A stretch of DNA of 64,000 nucleotides from Bartonella sp. HY038 (GTDB lineage Bacteria; Pseudomonadota; Alphaproteobacteria; Rhizobiales; Rhizobiaceae): NCBI RefSeq assembly GCF_014117425.1, contig NZ_CP059725.1, positions 1,116,001 to 1,180,000 on the forward strand, read 5' to 3'. Below the pieces are notes generated by a model. The model was given only the letters and a program-made list of their open reading frames with translations, ran no database searches and had not been told where the DNA came from. The translations under genes were made by a program, and so were the position numbers. Positions 54,024 through 63,355 of the stretch are shown piece after piece. Positions within the stretch are counted from its first letter, which is position 1, and each line of letters starts with the position of its first letter.

Positions 54024-55301
54024 CTAATTTTGCTTTTGCTTGATGTATCCTAAATATAAAAAACCATAAATCAGTCCAATAATTGCTGATAGTACTGAAC
54101 CCAATAAGACTCCAATTTTAGCGCTTGCTAATTGTTCAGGGTTGCTAAACGCTAACATGGCAACAAAAATAGCCATGGTAAAGCCGATGCCAGCCAGTAA
54201 TCCAACCAATATCATGGCGCGCCAGTCAACTTGTGGGGGCAGGCGGCAAGCACCCAATTTAACTGCGATAAAACTGGTTAAAATAATGCCAAGCGGCTTG
54301 CCAATTATAAGGCCTGCCATGACTCCCATAGTTATCCCGAATGTGCCATTAGCGGAAAGATTGATATCGCCAAGGTAAATTCCTGCATTGGCAAGCGCAA
54401 AAACCGGCATAATGAAAAACGCAACCCAAGGATGAAGATGCTTTTCAACAATCGCGAGCGGATTTATCAAGGCTTTGTAGGGCTTATTGTCTTTACCAAG
54501 CTGTAAAGGTTGGTAAATAATTGGCGTTAAAAGACCAAGAATAACACCCGCGAGAGATGGGTGTATACCGGTTTTCCAGAGGCCAAACCAAAGCACACTT
54601 GCTGGCAATGCGTAAGCAAAAGCTGATGAAATACCAAAGAAATGAAAAATGTAGATAAGACCAATAGCTGCAACAGCAATTAGCAGTGCTGAAGCGTCAA
54701 TGCCATTAGAATAAAAAATTGCAATGATAAGTACGGCGATAATATCATCAATAATCGCCAGTGAAAGCAGAACTACGCGAATATTGCTCGGCAAGGAACG
54801 CCCTAGGAGTGCCAGAATACCAACAGCAAAGGCGATATCTGTGGCGGTTGGAACTGCCCAACCGTGATGGCTAATTGGATCTGTGTTAAACAGCATATAG
54901 ATGAGAGCTGGTACTAAAACGCCGCCAAGGGCTGCAATAATTGGTAATGTTGCCTGTTTAATGCTTGAAAGTGCGCCATTATGAATTTCTTTTCTGATTT
55001 CAAGACCAGCAATAAGAAAGAAAAATGTCATCAAGACATCATTGACCCAAAAATGTAGATCCCAATTTAAAGAAAACTTGCCTAATGAAATACCAAGCTT
55101 TGTATGCCAAAAACCAACATAGGTTGTATAAAAAGATGAATTGGCCCAAAATAGCGCAATAGCTGCGGCGGCAATTAAAAGGACACCTGCAAAAGCTTCC
55201 AAGTGCATAAGCTTTTTTATTTGAATTAAAATGCAAAAATAAATTTTGGCAATGAAATGGGGTGTTGTCACAGATTTCAATGGTTGGTCTTGGTGGTCCA
55301 T
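54024..55301 (-). CDS. nhaA: Na+/H+ antiporter NhaA
   Basis: Exports Na+ or Li+ in exchange for protons, supporting pH and salt homeostasis. The 425-residue protein has about 12 membrane helices. The ion-binding Asp pair is in SLAIIDDIIAVLIIA (near 186-187). The helix IV region reads PTATDIAFAVGILALLG (about 150-166). The first 30 residues are polar and lie before helix 1 (LEAFAGVLLIAAAAIALFWA). GGAG lies eight bases upstream of the ATG, at the base of a leader hairpin (see the leader feature), suggesting regulated translation. Confidence 0.95.
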   Translation of the reverse strand: MDHQDQPLKSVTTPHFIAKIYFCILIQIKKLMHLEAFAGVLLIAAAAIALFWANSSFYTTYVGFWHTKLGISLGKFSLNWDLHFWVNDVLMTFFFLIAGLEIRKEIHNGALSSIKQATLPIIAALGGVLVPALIYMLFNTDPISHHGWAVPTATDIAFAVGILALLGRSLPSNIRVVLLSLAIIDDIIAVLIIAIFYSNGIDASALLIAVAAIGLIYIFHFFGISSAFAYALPASVLWFGLWKTGIHPSLAGVILGLLTPIIYQPLQLGKDNKPYKALINPLAIVEKHLHPWVAFFIMPVFALANAGIYLGDINLSANGTFGITMGVMAGLIIGKPLGIILTSFIAVKLGACRLPPQVDWRAMILVGLLAGIGFTMAIFVAMLAFSNPEQLASAKIGVLLGSVLSAIIGLIYGFLYLGYIKQKQN

Positions 55302-55374
55302 AAGTAAAGCTCCGCTCTCTCAGCGGCCCGACCAAGAACATTCCTGCCAATAGATTATTCTAATTGACACCCTT
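55302..55374 (-). promoter_or_regulatory. Structured 5' leader of nhaA, candidate cation riboswitch
   Basis: On the minus strand a hairpin CCGCT-GAGAG-AGCGG (55326-55312) overlaps the ribosome site GGAG (55313-55310). A second hairpin, CAAT(T)AGA/TCTATTG (55366-55348), lies upstream, with conserved-looking single-stranded stretches (GGCAGGAATG and TTGGTCGGG) between them. Sequestration of the Shine-Dalgarno sequence at the stem base suggests translational control. Two published nhaA-associated RNA classes (nhaA-I, nhaA-II) are proposed Li+ or Na+ riboswitches; whether this leader belongs to either cannot be decided without a covariance model. Confidence 0.45.
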
Positions 55375-55380
55375 GCATTT

Positions 55381-55408
55381 ATTATAAGATGTTTTTTCGT
55401 TTATTCAA
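55381..55408 (-). promoter_or_regulatory. Sigma-70-type promoter of nhaA
   Basis: On the minus strand TTGAAT (55408-55403) and TATAAT (55386-55381) are separated by 16 bases. The -10 box is perfect. Transcription would start near 55374, giving a leader of about 70 bases. Confidence 0.7.
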
Positions 55409-55515
55409 CCGTTTCTCATATGAGAAAGTAAATTGAATTCTATCATTTTAACCATGGGAAAGAACTTCTTCCCATGGCTAGTTTAAAGTCTAATGCGTTC
55501 GGCTAGGCTTTTGAG

Positions 55516-56220
55516 CTAGATTTGTTGCGCGACTTGTTGGTGATCTGTAGTGCGAGGAATAACGACAACTTTACTACCCACGGTAACGCGGTTGTAAAGA
55601 TCGATGATATCTTGAAATAGAAAACGGATGCAGCCAGAAGATACGTTTTTACCAATACTCCATTCTTCCGTGGTTCCATGCAAGCGGAACAAAGTATCAC
55701 GACCATTACGGTAAAGATAAAGCGCCCGAGGGCCTAATGGATTTTGTGGGCCAGGTGCCATGCCGCCGCCAAGATGTCCATAACGCTCCGGCAATCTTCT
55801 CATCATGCTAGGGGTTGGTGTCCAAGATGGCCACATTGCTTTACGACCGATAATCGCATCTCCGCTAAAGTTTAGGGTATTATTTTCGGCAATGCCAACC
55901 CCATAACGGATAGCTTGATCGTCTTCCATGACAAAATAGCAAAAATAATTATTAAGATCGACCACTAGAGTGCCTGGCGTATAAGAACTTGGATAAGCAA
56001 CAATTTGTCGCCAATAGATTGGGTCGATTTTACTGATATCTGAAGCTTTGACAGGGTAAGGTTCACTGTCGATTGCACCGTACATTTCAAGATAATAGGG
56101 ATTAATTTTTTTTGCTGGCACTGGGGTTGCATCAGCAATGCGGCGTCCTGTTGCACTACATGCACCTAATGCAAGCGGTGCAGAAAGCATAAATATTCTT
56201 CGGCTCAATTTACCTGACAT
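55516..56220 (-). CDS. L,D-transpeptidase (YkuD/ErfK family) lipoprotein
   Basis: A periplasmic enzyme that cross-links peptidoglycan stems or attaches proteins to them. The 234-residue protein starts with a signal peptide (RRIFMLSAPLALGAC) whose lipobox LGAC places Cys about 21 as the lipid anchor. The YkuD domain spans about 80-225: GTLVVDLNNYFCYFV opens it, and the active-site motif reads LHGT then SSGCIRF near the end, with the nucleophile Cys. An alternative Tat-like reading of the twin Arg (SRRIFML) is possible but the lipobox is clear. It stands alone, divergent from the molybdopterin oxidoreductase gene. Confidence 0.9.
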   Translation of the reverse strand: MSGKLSRRIFMLSAPLALGACSATGRRIADATPVPAKKINPYYLEMYGAIDSEPYPVKASDISKIDPIYWRQIVAYPSSYTPGTLVVDLNNYFCYFVMEDDQAIRYGVGIAENNTLNFSGDAIIGRKAMWPSWTPTPSMMRRLPERYGHLGGGMAPGPQNPLGPRALYLYRNGRDTLFRLHGTTEEWSIGKNVSSGCIRFLFQDIIDLYNRVTVGSKVVVIPRTTDHQQVAQQI

Positions 56221-56488
56221 TACTTCGACCTTGATTCGGATAGAAATTGTTTTGCATAATTGTGAATTTGGCTAATTTAAGAATTTGTCATAAACTTGTT
56301 TGCGATTATCTTTATAGATAATTATGAAAAAAATTCTTAATCATTTGAAATAAACGTGTATGATCACAAAAAGTTTCACGTCATTATGCTTATTTATTGG
56401 TAATAGCTTGGTTATTATCAAAATATTGCTTGTGATTTATAAGGCCTAAGTTATCAATTTTGTTGGTTTTAAGAGAGGCAATTTTCAA

Positions 56489-58579
56489 ATGAATTTGCGT
56501 ATAGGACATTCGGCATGTCCTCATGATTGCCCCTCGACATGCGCCTTAGATATAGAATTATTGGCAGATAATCGTATTGGTCGGGTAAGAGGATCGAAAG
56601 ATAATAGTTATACTGCTGGGGTGGTTTGTGCTAAGGTTGCCCGTTATGCTGAGCGTGTCCATCATAGCGAGCGCTTATTAAAACCTTTAAAACGTATCGG
56701 TAAAAAAGGTGCGGGGCAATGGCAAGCTATTGGGTGGGATGAAGCGCTAGATAGTATTGCAGAAAAAATAACTGAGCAAGTTGAACTTTTGGGGTCGCAA
56801 ACGGTTTGGCCTTATTACTTTGCGGGCACAATGGGCTTGGTGCAGCGTGATTCGATTAATCGGTTGCGGTTTGCTGGAAATTTTTCCAAGCAGTTTTCTA
56901 CTTTTTGTACCAACACTGCGGTGACCGGTTATTTTGCTGGGGCAGGGCGTATTGCAGGTGTTGATCCGCGTGAAATGGAAAAATCCGATTGTATTGTTAT
57001 TTGGGGCACCAATGCTGCAGCTACGCAAGTTAATGTGATGACCCATGCAGTGCGCGCGCGTAAAGAGCGTGGAGCAAAGATTGTTGCGATTGATGTTTTT
57101 GAAACAACAACGGTAAAACAAGCTGATATTGGGCTTATCTTAAAGCCTGGAACCGATGCGGCACTTGCTTGTGCGGTGATGCATGTGCTTTTTCGTGATG
57201 GTTATGCAGATTACGCCTATATGAAAGCCTATACGGATGATCCTTTTGGACTTGCCGCTCACGTTATTAATAAGGATCCATTATGGGCTGCCAAAATTAC
57301 TGGTTTGAGTGTTGCGGAAATTGAAGAATTTGCCAAGCTGATTGGTGAGACCAAGCGCTGTTTCTTTCGCCTTGGTTTTGGCTTTACCCGTCAACGCAAT
57401 GGCGCTGTTGCTATGCATGCGGCGCTCTCTATTCCTGCTGTACTTGGCTCTTGGCAATATGAAGGAGGAGGGGCATTTTTTTCAAACTCTGATATTTATG
57501 TGTTAAATCGTGATGAGATTACTGGAAAAAAATTGGCGGACCCTACTATTCGCAGCCTCGATCAATCAAAAATCGGTCGCATCCTTTGTGGGGATAAAGA
57601 TACGCTTTATGGTGGCCCTCCAGTCAACGTGCTCTTTATTCAAAATACCAATCCGGTTAATGTCGCTCCTGAACAACGCCTTATTCGGCAAGGTTTTATG
57701 CGAGATGATCTTTTTACTGTTGTGCATGAACAATTTATGACGGATACGGCAAAGCTTGCTGATATTGTTCTACCTGCAACTATGTTTGTCGAGCATGATG
57801 ATATTTATTGTGGTGGTGGTCATCAACATATCATTCTTGGACCAAAATTGATTGAGCCACCTTTAGGGCCAAAACCCAATTTGTTTGTCATTAACCAACT
57901 TGCACAGCGCCTTGGTTTTAAAGGGTTTGATTTTGACGAAAAAACATTGATTGATGATTTATTGGTTAAAAGTGGTTTTGGTGGTTTTGAGGAGTTGAAG
58001 GAAAAACGCTGGTATGATGTGCAGCCATCTTTTGATGAAGCGCATTTTATCAATGGCTTTGGTTGGGATGATAAACGCTTTCACTTTAAAGTAAATTGGC
58101 TGGATGAGCATTTTCCTAACCGTCCGCCAGCTTCAATGGGGTATCAGGGAAATTGGCAAGAAATGCCGCAATTTCCAGATCAATGGGATAACCTTGAGCG
58201 CATCAGTGAAGCTTGCCCATTTCGGTTGGCAACATCGCCCGCGCATAATTTTTTAAATTCTACTTTTGCCGAAACGCCAACATCATTGCAAAAAGAGAGG
58301 CGGCCGGAACTCTATATTCATCCAGATGATGCCAAAGCGCTAGATATTGAAGATGGAGATATTGTTGCAATCGGTAATGCACGCGGGGACGTGCGGCTGC
58401 ATGCTAAGATTTTTGCTGGGGTGCAACGCGGAGTGCTTATATCTCCTGGTATTTTTCCCAATAGTGCATTTATTGATGGCGAGGGCATAAATACTTTAAC
58501 AGGCGCACAGTCACCTGCACCTAATGGTGGTTTAGCCGTTCATGATATTAGTGTGTGGGTTAAAAAATGCGCAAATTAA
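56489..58579 (+). CDS. Molybdopterin (bis-MGD) oxidoreductase with one [4Fe-4S] cluster
   Basis: A DMSO-reductase-superfamily enzyme of 696 residues carrying a Mo- or W-bis-pyranopterin cofactor. The N-terminal cluster motif reads CPHDCPSTC then GVVCAK (about 11-50), four Cys in the expected spacing. Cofactor-binding blocks include WGTNAAATQVN, GSWQYEGGG and FIQNTNPVNVAPEQ. The C-terminal molydop-binding domain has ATSPAHNFLNSTF and IEDGDIVAIGNARG. No Tat signal is present, so it is cytoplasmic. No partner electron-transfer or cofactor-insertion genes lie nearby. The specific substrate cannot be read; relatives are annotated only as molybdopterin oxidoreductases. Confidence 0.88.
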   Translation: MNLRIGHSACPHDCPSTCALDIELLADNRIGRVRGSKDNSYTAGVVCAKVARYAERVHHSERLLKPLKRIGKKGAGQWQAIGWDEALDSIAEKITEQVELLGSQTVWPYYFAGTMGLVQRDSINRLRFAGNFSKQFSTFCTNTAVTGYFAGAGRIAGVDPREMEKSDCIVIWGTNAAATQVNVMTHAVRARKERGAKIVAIDVFETTTVKQADIGLILKPGTDAALACAVMHVLFRDGYADYAYMKAYTDDPFGLAAHVINKDPLWAAKITGLSVAEIEEFAKLIGETKRCFFRLGFGFTRQRNGAVAMHAALSIPAVLGSWQYEGGGAFFSNSDIYVLNRDEITGKKLADPTIRSLDQSKIGRILCGDKDTLYGGPPVNVLFIQNTNPVNVAPEQRLIRQGFMRDDLFTVVHEQFMTDTAKLADIVLPATMFVEHDDIYCGGGHQHIILGPKLIEPPLGPKPNLFVINQLAQRLGFKGFDFDEKTLIDDLLVKSGFGGFEELKEKRWYDVQPSFDEAHFINGFGWDDKRFHFKVNWLDEHFPNRPPASMGYQGNWQEMPQFPDQWDNLERISEACPFRLATSPAHNFLNSTFAETPTSLQKERRPELYIHPDDAKALDIEDGDIVAIGNARGDVRLHAKIFAGVQRGVLISPGIFPNSAFIDGEGINTLTGAQSPAPNGGLAVHDISVWVKKCAN

Positions 58580-58669
58580 AATTGTTGGATTAATAGAATC
58601 TCAATCAACATAACGGCATTTATGCAGTTTTAATGAATCAGCATTGGGCTTGTGCCAAAGGAATATTAG

Positions 58670-59695
58670 ATGGAAAATTGTAAAGCATTTATCACCGGCG
58701 TTGCAGGTCTGTCATTAAATGATCAAGAGCGTGCCTTTATTAAAGAGCATAAGCCATGGGGATTTATTCTATTTGCACGCAATATTGACAATAGCGATCA
58801 ATTATCTGCACTTACTGATGATATAAGACTTACATCTAATAATGAAAATGCTTTGATTTTTATAGATCAAGAAGGCGGAAGAGTTCAGCGTCTACGTCCA
58901 CCACTCGCCCCTAATTATCCAACGGCAGCAGCTCTTGGTGATATTTACAATAAAGATCAAGATCAGGGCTTACGCGCAGCTTGGCTAATGTCGCGGCTTC
59001 ATGCTTTTGATTTAAAAAAATATGGGATTAATGCTGATTGTTTGCCGCTTTTAGATGTGCCGGTTGCTGGCAGTCATGATGTTATTGGTTCGCGTGCCTA
59101 TGGTCATACGCCTGAGATTGTCACCGCAATGGGTAAAGCTGCAGCACAAGGGCTTATTGATGGAGGTGTTTTGCCGGTTATGAAACATATACCTGGCCAT
59201 GGCCGCGCCATGTGTGATACGCATTTGGCATTAGCGCGGGTAGAAGCTGATATTGATGAATTAAAGCAATCAGATTTCATTCCATTTAAGCAATTAGCGC
59301 ATTTGCCAACCGCAATGACAGCCCATGTTGTCTATGAGGCAATTGATCAAGAACAAACTGCCACCCTATCATCAAAAGTTATTTCTGAAATTATTCGCGG
59401 CGATATCGGCTTTGATGGCTTGTTAATGACCGATGATTTATCCATGAAAGCACTATCTGGAACGATAGGTGATTTAGCTCAGCAAGCATTTATAGCCGGG
59501 TGTGATGTGGCTTTGCATTGTAATGGTAATTTTAGCGAAATGTTGGAAGTTGCTGGAAATAGCCCATATTTACAGGCAAAAGCCGCGCGAAGAGCTGCTT
59601 TTGCCGAAAGTTTTGTTTTAAATACGATAGCAGCGGATGAAAAAGAGCTACGGCAAGAATTTGCCAATTTTTTTCCAGAAACGCTAAATTTTTAA
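58670..59695 (+). CDS. nagZ: Beta-N-acetylhexosaminidase NagZ
   Basis: A cytoplasmic glycoside hydrolase family 3 enzyme that removes GlcNAc from muropeptides during cell-wall recycling and thereby influences AmpC-type beta-lactamase induction in some species. The 341-residue protein has KHIPGHGRAMCDTHLA (about 167-182), which holds the His-Asp pair of the flexible loop. The nucleophile Asp is in LLMTDDLSMKAL (about 246-257). IDQEGGRVQRLRPP near 66-79 is also diagnostic. It opens the conserved nagZ-scpA-scpB-tat block. Confidence 0.93.
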   Translation: MENCKAFITGVAGLSLNDQERAFIKEHKPWGFILFARNIDNSDQLSALTDDIRLTSNNENALIFIDQEGGRVQRLRPPLAPNYPTAAALGDIYNKDQDQGLRAAWLMSRLHAFDLKKYGINADCLPLLDVPVAGSHDVIGSRAYGHTPEIVTAMGKAAAQGLIDGGVLPVMKHIPGHGRAMCDTHLALARVEADIDELKQSDFIPFKQLAHLPTAMTAHVVYEAIDQEQTATLSSKVISEIIRGDIGFDGLLMTDDLSMKALSGTIGDLAQQAFIAGCDVALHCNGNFSEMLEVAGNSPYLQAKAARRAAFAESFVLNTIAADEKELRQEFANFFPETLNF

Positions 59696-59741
59696 TTATT
59701 TTATCTCGTTTAATCAATAGGCTATAAGGAATATTTGTTAT

Positions 59742-60590
59742 TTGGCTTTAGCTGGAAAAACACCGCAATCTGATGCACCTCCCATGAGCGAATGGTGGGA
59801 TGATGAAACGCGCGGTGTGAGTGAACCGGCATTGGTGGTGGATGTCCAAGGCTTTGAGGGGCCGATGGATCTTCTCTTGCATCTTTCGCGCACGCAAAAA
59901 GTCGATTTAACCCGTATTTCAATTGTCGCGCTGGTTGATCAATATTTACAGTTTATCAAACAAGCGCAACAGGTAAGATTGGAGTTGGCGGCTGATTATC
60001 TGGTTATGGCTGCTTGGCTTGCTTATTTAAAGTCACGGTTATTGGTTCCTAAAAAACAAGGGGAGCAAGAAGCAAGTGGTGAAGAAATGGCGGAAATGTT
60101 GCAATTTCGCTTGCGGCGGTTGGAAGCCATGCGCGATGCTGCTGGTAAATTGATTAATCGCAATCGTTTGGGGCGTGATGTTTTTAAACGTGGAGCGCCA
60201 GAAATGGTTGTGGTTGAGCGAAAAAATCGTTTCAATACGACACTGTATGAGTTGTTAACGGCCTATACCGGAATAAGGCAGCGACAAGCGGTCAGTCACG
60301 TTGAAGTTGGCAACCGTAAGGTTTGGCCACTTAAATATGCTCGGCAAATTTTAAGCCGTATGGTGGGTGATCTTTCACATGATTGGTTGGCGCTTGATCA
60401 ATATTTGCTTCGTTTTATCAGTGATGACAAAGAGCGTAAGACAGCAATTGCCAGTGCTTTTGCAGCAAGTCTTGAAATGGTGCGTGAAGGGCAGGTAGAG
60501 CTGCGGCAAAGTGGGGCTTTTTTACCGCTTTATATGCGTGTTAAACAAGACGATAGAGATGAAGATAGGGAACAGCTTAGCAATGGTTGA
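59742..60590 (+). CDS. scpA: Segregation and condensation protein A
   Basis: The kleisin subunit of the SMC-ScpAB condensin. The 282-residue protein has the family start VDVQGFEGPMDLLLHLSRTQKVDLTRISI (about 32-60), which binds ScpB, and AADYLVMAAWLAYLKSRLLVPKK. The start is uncertain: TTG at 59742 has AAGGA upstream, while an ATG at 59784 has no site; the TTG is preferred. It overlaps scpB by eight bases. Confidence 0.92.
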   Translation: MALAGKTPQSDAPPMSEWWDDETRGVSEPALVVDVQGFEGPMDLLLHLSRTQKVDLTRISIVALVDQYLQFIKQAQQVRLELAADYLVMAAWLAYLKSRLLVPKKQGEQEASGEEMAEMLQFRLRRLEAMRDAAGKLINRNRLGRDVFKRGAPEMVVVERKNRFNTTLYELLTAYTGIRQRQAVSHVEVGNRKVWPLKYARQILSRMVGDLSHDWLALDQYLLRFISDDKERKTAIASAFAASLEMVREGQVELRQSGAFLPLYMRVKQDDRDEDREQLSNG

Positions 60591-61254
60591 AAAGCCCAAA
60601 TTTGACAATTCGCCTTTGCTGTTACGGATGGTGGAGGCAATTCTTTTTGCATCATCCGAGCCCGTCTCGCGCAATGCTTTGGCGGAGCGATTACCAAAAA
60701 ATAGCAATATTGATTCTATAATTAACGAGCTAACTGAAATCTATAGTGGTCGCGGTATTAATTTGTGCCTTGTTGGCAATGCATTTGCTTTTCGTACTGC
60801 TCCTGATTTAAGCTTTTTGTTATCTAAGGAAGAACAAACAGCGCGAAAGCTGTCACGTGCAGCCTTAGAAGTGTTGGCAATTATCGCTTATCATCAACCT
60901 GTAACGCGTGCGGAACTTGAGGATATACGCGGCGTTGAAACCTCAAAAGGAACACTTGATGTTTTGATGGAGACCGGTTGGATAAAAATTCGTGGTCGAA
61001 GACGAACACCCGGTAGACCCGTCACTTATGGTACAACCCAAGATTTTCTCGATCACTTCACTTTGCCCGATATTGGCGATTTGCCGGGTATGGAGGAGTT
61101 GAAAGGGGCGGGGCTATTATCCTCGCGTTTGCCTGAAAGCTTCACGATACCGATTCCATCCGTTCATGAAGATGAATTGAGTCTTGAAGAGGACCCTTAC
61201 GAGGATATTGACTTGGAGCAGCTTGGGCTTTTACCGCCTAAAGATATGGAATAA
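60583..61254 (+). CDS. scpB: Segregation and condensation protein B
   Basis: The winged-helix subunit of the SMC-ScpAB complex. From the ATG at 60583 (MVEKPKFDN), which overlaps the scpA stop codon by eight bases, the protein has 223 residues. Family blocks include VEAILFASSEPVSRNALAERLP, ALEVLAIIAYHQPVTRAELEDIRGV (about 101-125), and GRRRTPGRPVTYGTTQDFLDHF. The C-terminal tail is acidic (EDELSLEEDPYEDIDLEQ). The frame upstream of 60583 lies inside scpA and is not used. Confidence 0.93.
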   Translation: MVEKPKFDNSPLLLRMVEAILFASSEPVSRNALAERLPKNSNIDSIINELTEIYSGRGINLCLVGNAFAFRTAPDLSFLLSKEEQTARKLSRAALEVLAIIAYHQPVTRAELEDIRGVETSKGTLDVLMETGWIKIRGRRRTPGRPVTYGTTQDFLDHFTLPDIGDLPGMEELKGAGLLSSRLPESFTIPIPSVHEDELSLEEDPYEDIDLEQLGLLPPKDME

Positions 61255-61383
61255 GCTTTTTAGATCAATTACTATTGATATAGGCTAATAAAATTAACAA
61301 ATTTGAATAGTAGCGTTTGAAACTTGGATAAAAAGCTTCTAAAGTGTTAAAGTTGAATTGTTGAAATAAGGAAATTGACGCAA

Positions 61384-61617
61384 ATGGGTTTCGGTTCTAT
61401 TTGGCATTGGATTGTTGTTTTAGTAATTGTGCTGTTATTGTTTGGCAGTGCTAAAATTCCTAATTTGATGGGTGATGTGGCAAAAGGTATTAAAAATTTC
61501 AAGTCCGGTATGAAGGATGATGAAGATGAGAAGCAAGCTGCTACAAAAACGATTGATGCTAAAACTGGTGAGACGGTAGACACCAATAAATCTTCGGTTG
61601 ATGATAAAGTATCATAA
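61384..61617 (+). CDS. tatA: Twin-arginine translocase subunit TatA
   Basis: Forms the oligomeric pore of the Tat exporter for folded proteins. The 77-residue protein has an N-terminal membrane helix ([19 protein letters not shown]) with the FG hinge, then the amphipathic helix [19 protein letters not shown] polar acidic tail follows. The ATG at 61384 is preferred to a TTG three codons upstream because AAGGA is then at a workable distance. It heads tatABC. Confidence 0.93.
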   Translation: MGFGSIWHWIVVLVIVLLLFGSAKIPNLMGDVAKGIKNFKSGMKDDEDEKQAATKTIDAKTGETVDTNKSSVDDKVS

Positions 61618-61780
61618 TATTAAAAATTTGCAGCTTTTGGGCTTGTGATTCATGCTGCATATAATGTTGCTCTGTTGGAATATTTGGTCATCTTTACTAT
61701 TTAGTTGTATTCACTAATATAAGTAATTTTATTAAGTGGTTATAGCTGAACAATATTTTATTGCTGCATGAGGGTTGTTG

Positions 61781-62452
61781 ATGTTTGGAATTGGTTGGTC
61801 TGAATTTTTAGTTATTGCTATTGTGGCAATAATTGTAATTGGACCAAAAGATTTGCCAAAGGTGATGCGTTCCTTTGGGAAAGCAACTGCAAAAATGCGC
61901 AGTACTGCAGCAGAGTTTCGTCAACAATTTGATGATGCAATGAAAGAGGCAGAGCTTGATGATGTAAAATCAGCGCTTGATGAGGTTCGCAATCTTGATC
62001 CAAGACGTAGTCTTACGCAGGTATTTGATCCATTTCGTGATGCTGCCAAAGATGTGAAACAATCACTAAGCCAAACGAGTGATGCATTAAAAGGTATTGC
62101 GTCTCCCTCCCTTGAAGATCAAGCAATTTTGGATAGTCGCAATTTATTGCCACCGACAAATTACCAAGGTGACGATAATTATCTGATGAGCGATAAGCCA
62201 CAAAGTGTAAATCAGCAAGATCATTACGTATTTGATGCTTCATCGCGACGTAAAGGCAAGGCTGTAAAACATCATGCGAGCTTTGAAATGAAGCGTCCGG
62301 TGCGTAAGCATCGTTTGAAGCACAATAGCGGGCGTTTTTCACGCAATAGTCATGGAAAAAAAGCCGCCTATTATGTCGAGCGATCCGTAAAATCGGTGCC
62401 ATTGGGTCAAATAATCAATAATAAGAATGGGGCGCAAAGTTCCGATGAGTGA
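61781..62452 (+). CDS. tatB: Twin-arginine translocase subunit TatB
   Basis: Pairs with TatC to bind twin-arginine signal peptides. The 223-residue protein starts MFGIGWSEFLVIAIVAIIVIGPKDLPKVMRSFG, which is the TatB helix with the conserved Glu and GP hinge. An amphipathic helix (ATAKMRSTAAEFRQQFDDAM) and a long variable basic tail follow. The start at 61781 follows GAGGG; two in-frame TTG codons upstream are less likely. The last eight bases overlap tatC. Confidence 0.92.
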   Translation: MFGIGWSEFLVIAIVAIIVIGPKDLPKVMRSFGKATAKMRSTAAEFRQQFDDAMKEAELDDVKSALDEVRNLDPRRSLTQVFDPFRDAAKDVKQSLSQTSDALKGIASPSLEDQAILDSRNLLPPTNYQGDDNYLMSDKPQSVNQQDHYVFDASSRRKGKAVKHHASFEMKRPVRKHRLKHNSGRFSRNSHGKKAAYYVERSVKSVPLGQIINNKNGAQSSDE

Positions 62453-63281
62453 GAGTAAAAAAATAGCAGCAGATAAAACAGAAGATATGGATGATAGTGC
62501 TGCACCCTTAATGGATCACTTGAATGAGCTGCGTTCAAGACTGATTTGGTGCATTGCAGCCTTTATGGTTGCTTTTGTTTTATGTTTTGCTTTTGCTGTC
62601 GATATTTTTAATTTTATTGTCCGCCCTATGCAATGGGCGATGGTTTGGCATGGTGATGACCCTGCTAACTTGACCTTGATATATACTGATTTATTTGAAT
62701 TTGTTTTTGCAAAGATTAAAATTGCCGCTTTTGGTGGTGTGGTTATTGCCTTTCCTGTCATTGCTATACAGCTTTATCGTTTTATTGCGCCTGGTCTTTA
62801 TAAAAATGAGCGCAATGCATTTTTACCATTTTTAATAGCTGGTCCCTTATTGTTTTTGGTCGGCGCAGCGGTCGCTTATTATCTTGCAACGCCGATGGTA
62901 AGTTGGCTTGCACTGTCTATGCAGCAAGTAGCGCCGGCGGGCGGTGATTTGCATGGTGCTGCTAAGATTGTTTTGTTGAACAAGGTATCAGAATATTTGA
63001 GACGGGTGATTTCTTTTGTGTTGGTTTTTGGTTTAATATTCCAAATGCCAATTGTCACAAGTCTACTGGTGAAAGTTGGTATACTATCAGCGCAAGGGCT
63101 TGCCAGTAAGCGCCGTTATGCAATTGTTGCTATGTTCGTTGTTGCGGCTATTGTCGCTCCGCCCGATGTATTGAGTCATATTACACTTGCACTTCCAATG
63201 GTGCTCCTTTACGAAATATCGATTATTATTGCACGCATGATTGAACGAGGACGAAAAGCAGACAACGATAGTAGTGCTTAA
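62445..63281 (+). CDS. tatC: Twin-arginine translocase subunit TatC
   Basis: The six-helix receptor of the Tat exporter. The 278-residue protein starts in the TatB stop region (ATGAGTGA overlap). Family blocks are visible: PLMDHLNELRSRLIW (about 23-37), FEFVFAKIKIAAFGGVVIAFPVI, and FIAPGLYKNERNAFLPFLI. The Tat-conserved Glu is in NELRSRL. It is followed 74 bases later by serS. Confidence 0.94.
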   Translation: MSESKKIAADKTEDMDDSAAPLMDHLNELRSRLIWCIAAFMVAFVLCFAFAVDIFNFIVRPMQWAMVWHGDDPANLTLIYTDLFEFVFAKIKIAAFGGVVIAFPVIAIQLYRFIAPGLYKNERNAFLPFLIAGPLLFLVGAAVAYYLATPMVSWLALSMQQVAPAGGDLHGAAKIVLLNKVSEYLRRVISFVLVFGLIFQMPIVTSLLVKVGILSAQGLASKRRYAIVAMFVVAAIVAPPDVLSHITLALPMVLLYEISIIIARMIERGRKADNDSSA

Positions 63282-63355
63282 TTGAATATTTGCTCTATCA
63301 AATAAGACCTGATGTTTCTCTTCAAATAAATAGCTTTATTATATGGTGAAAATTT

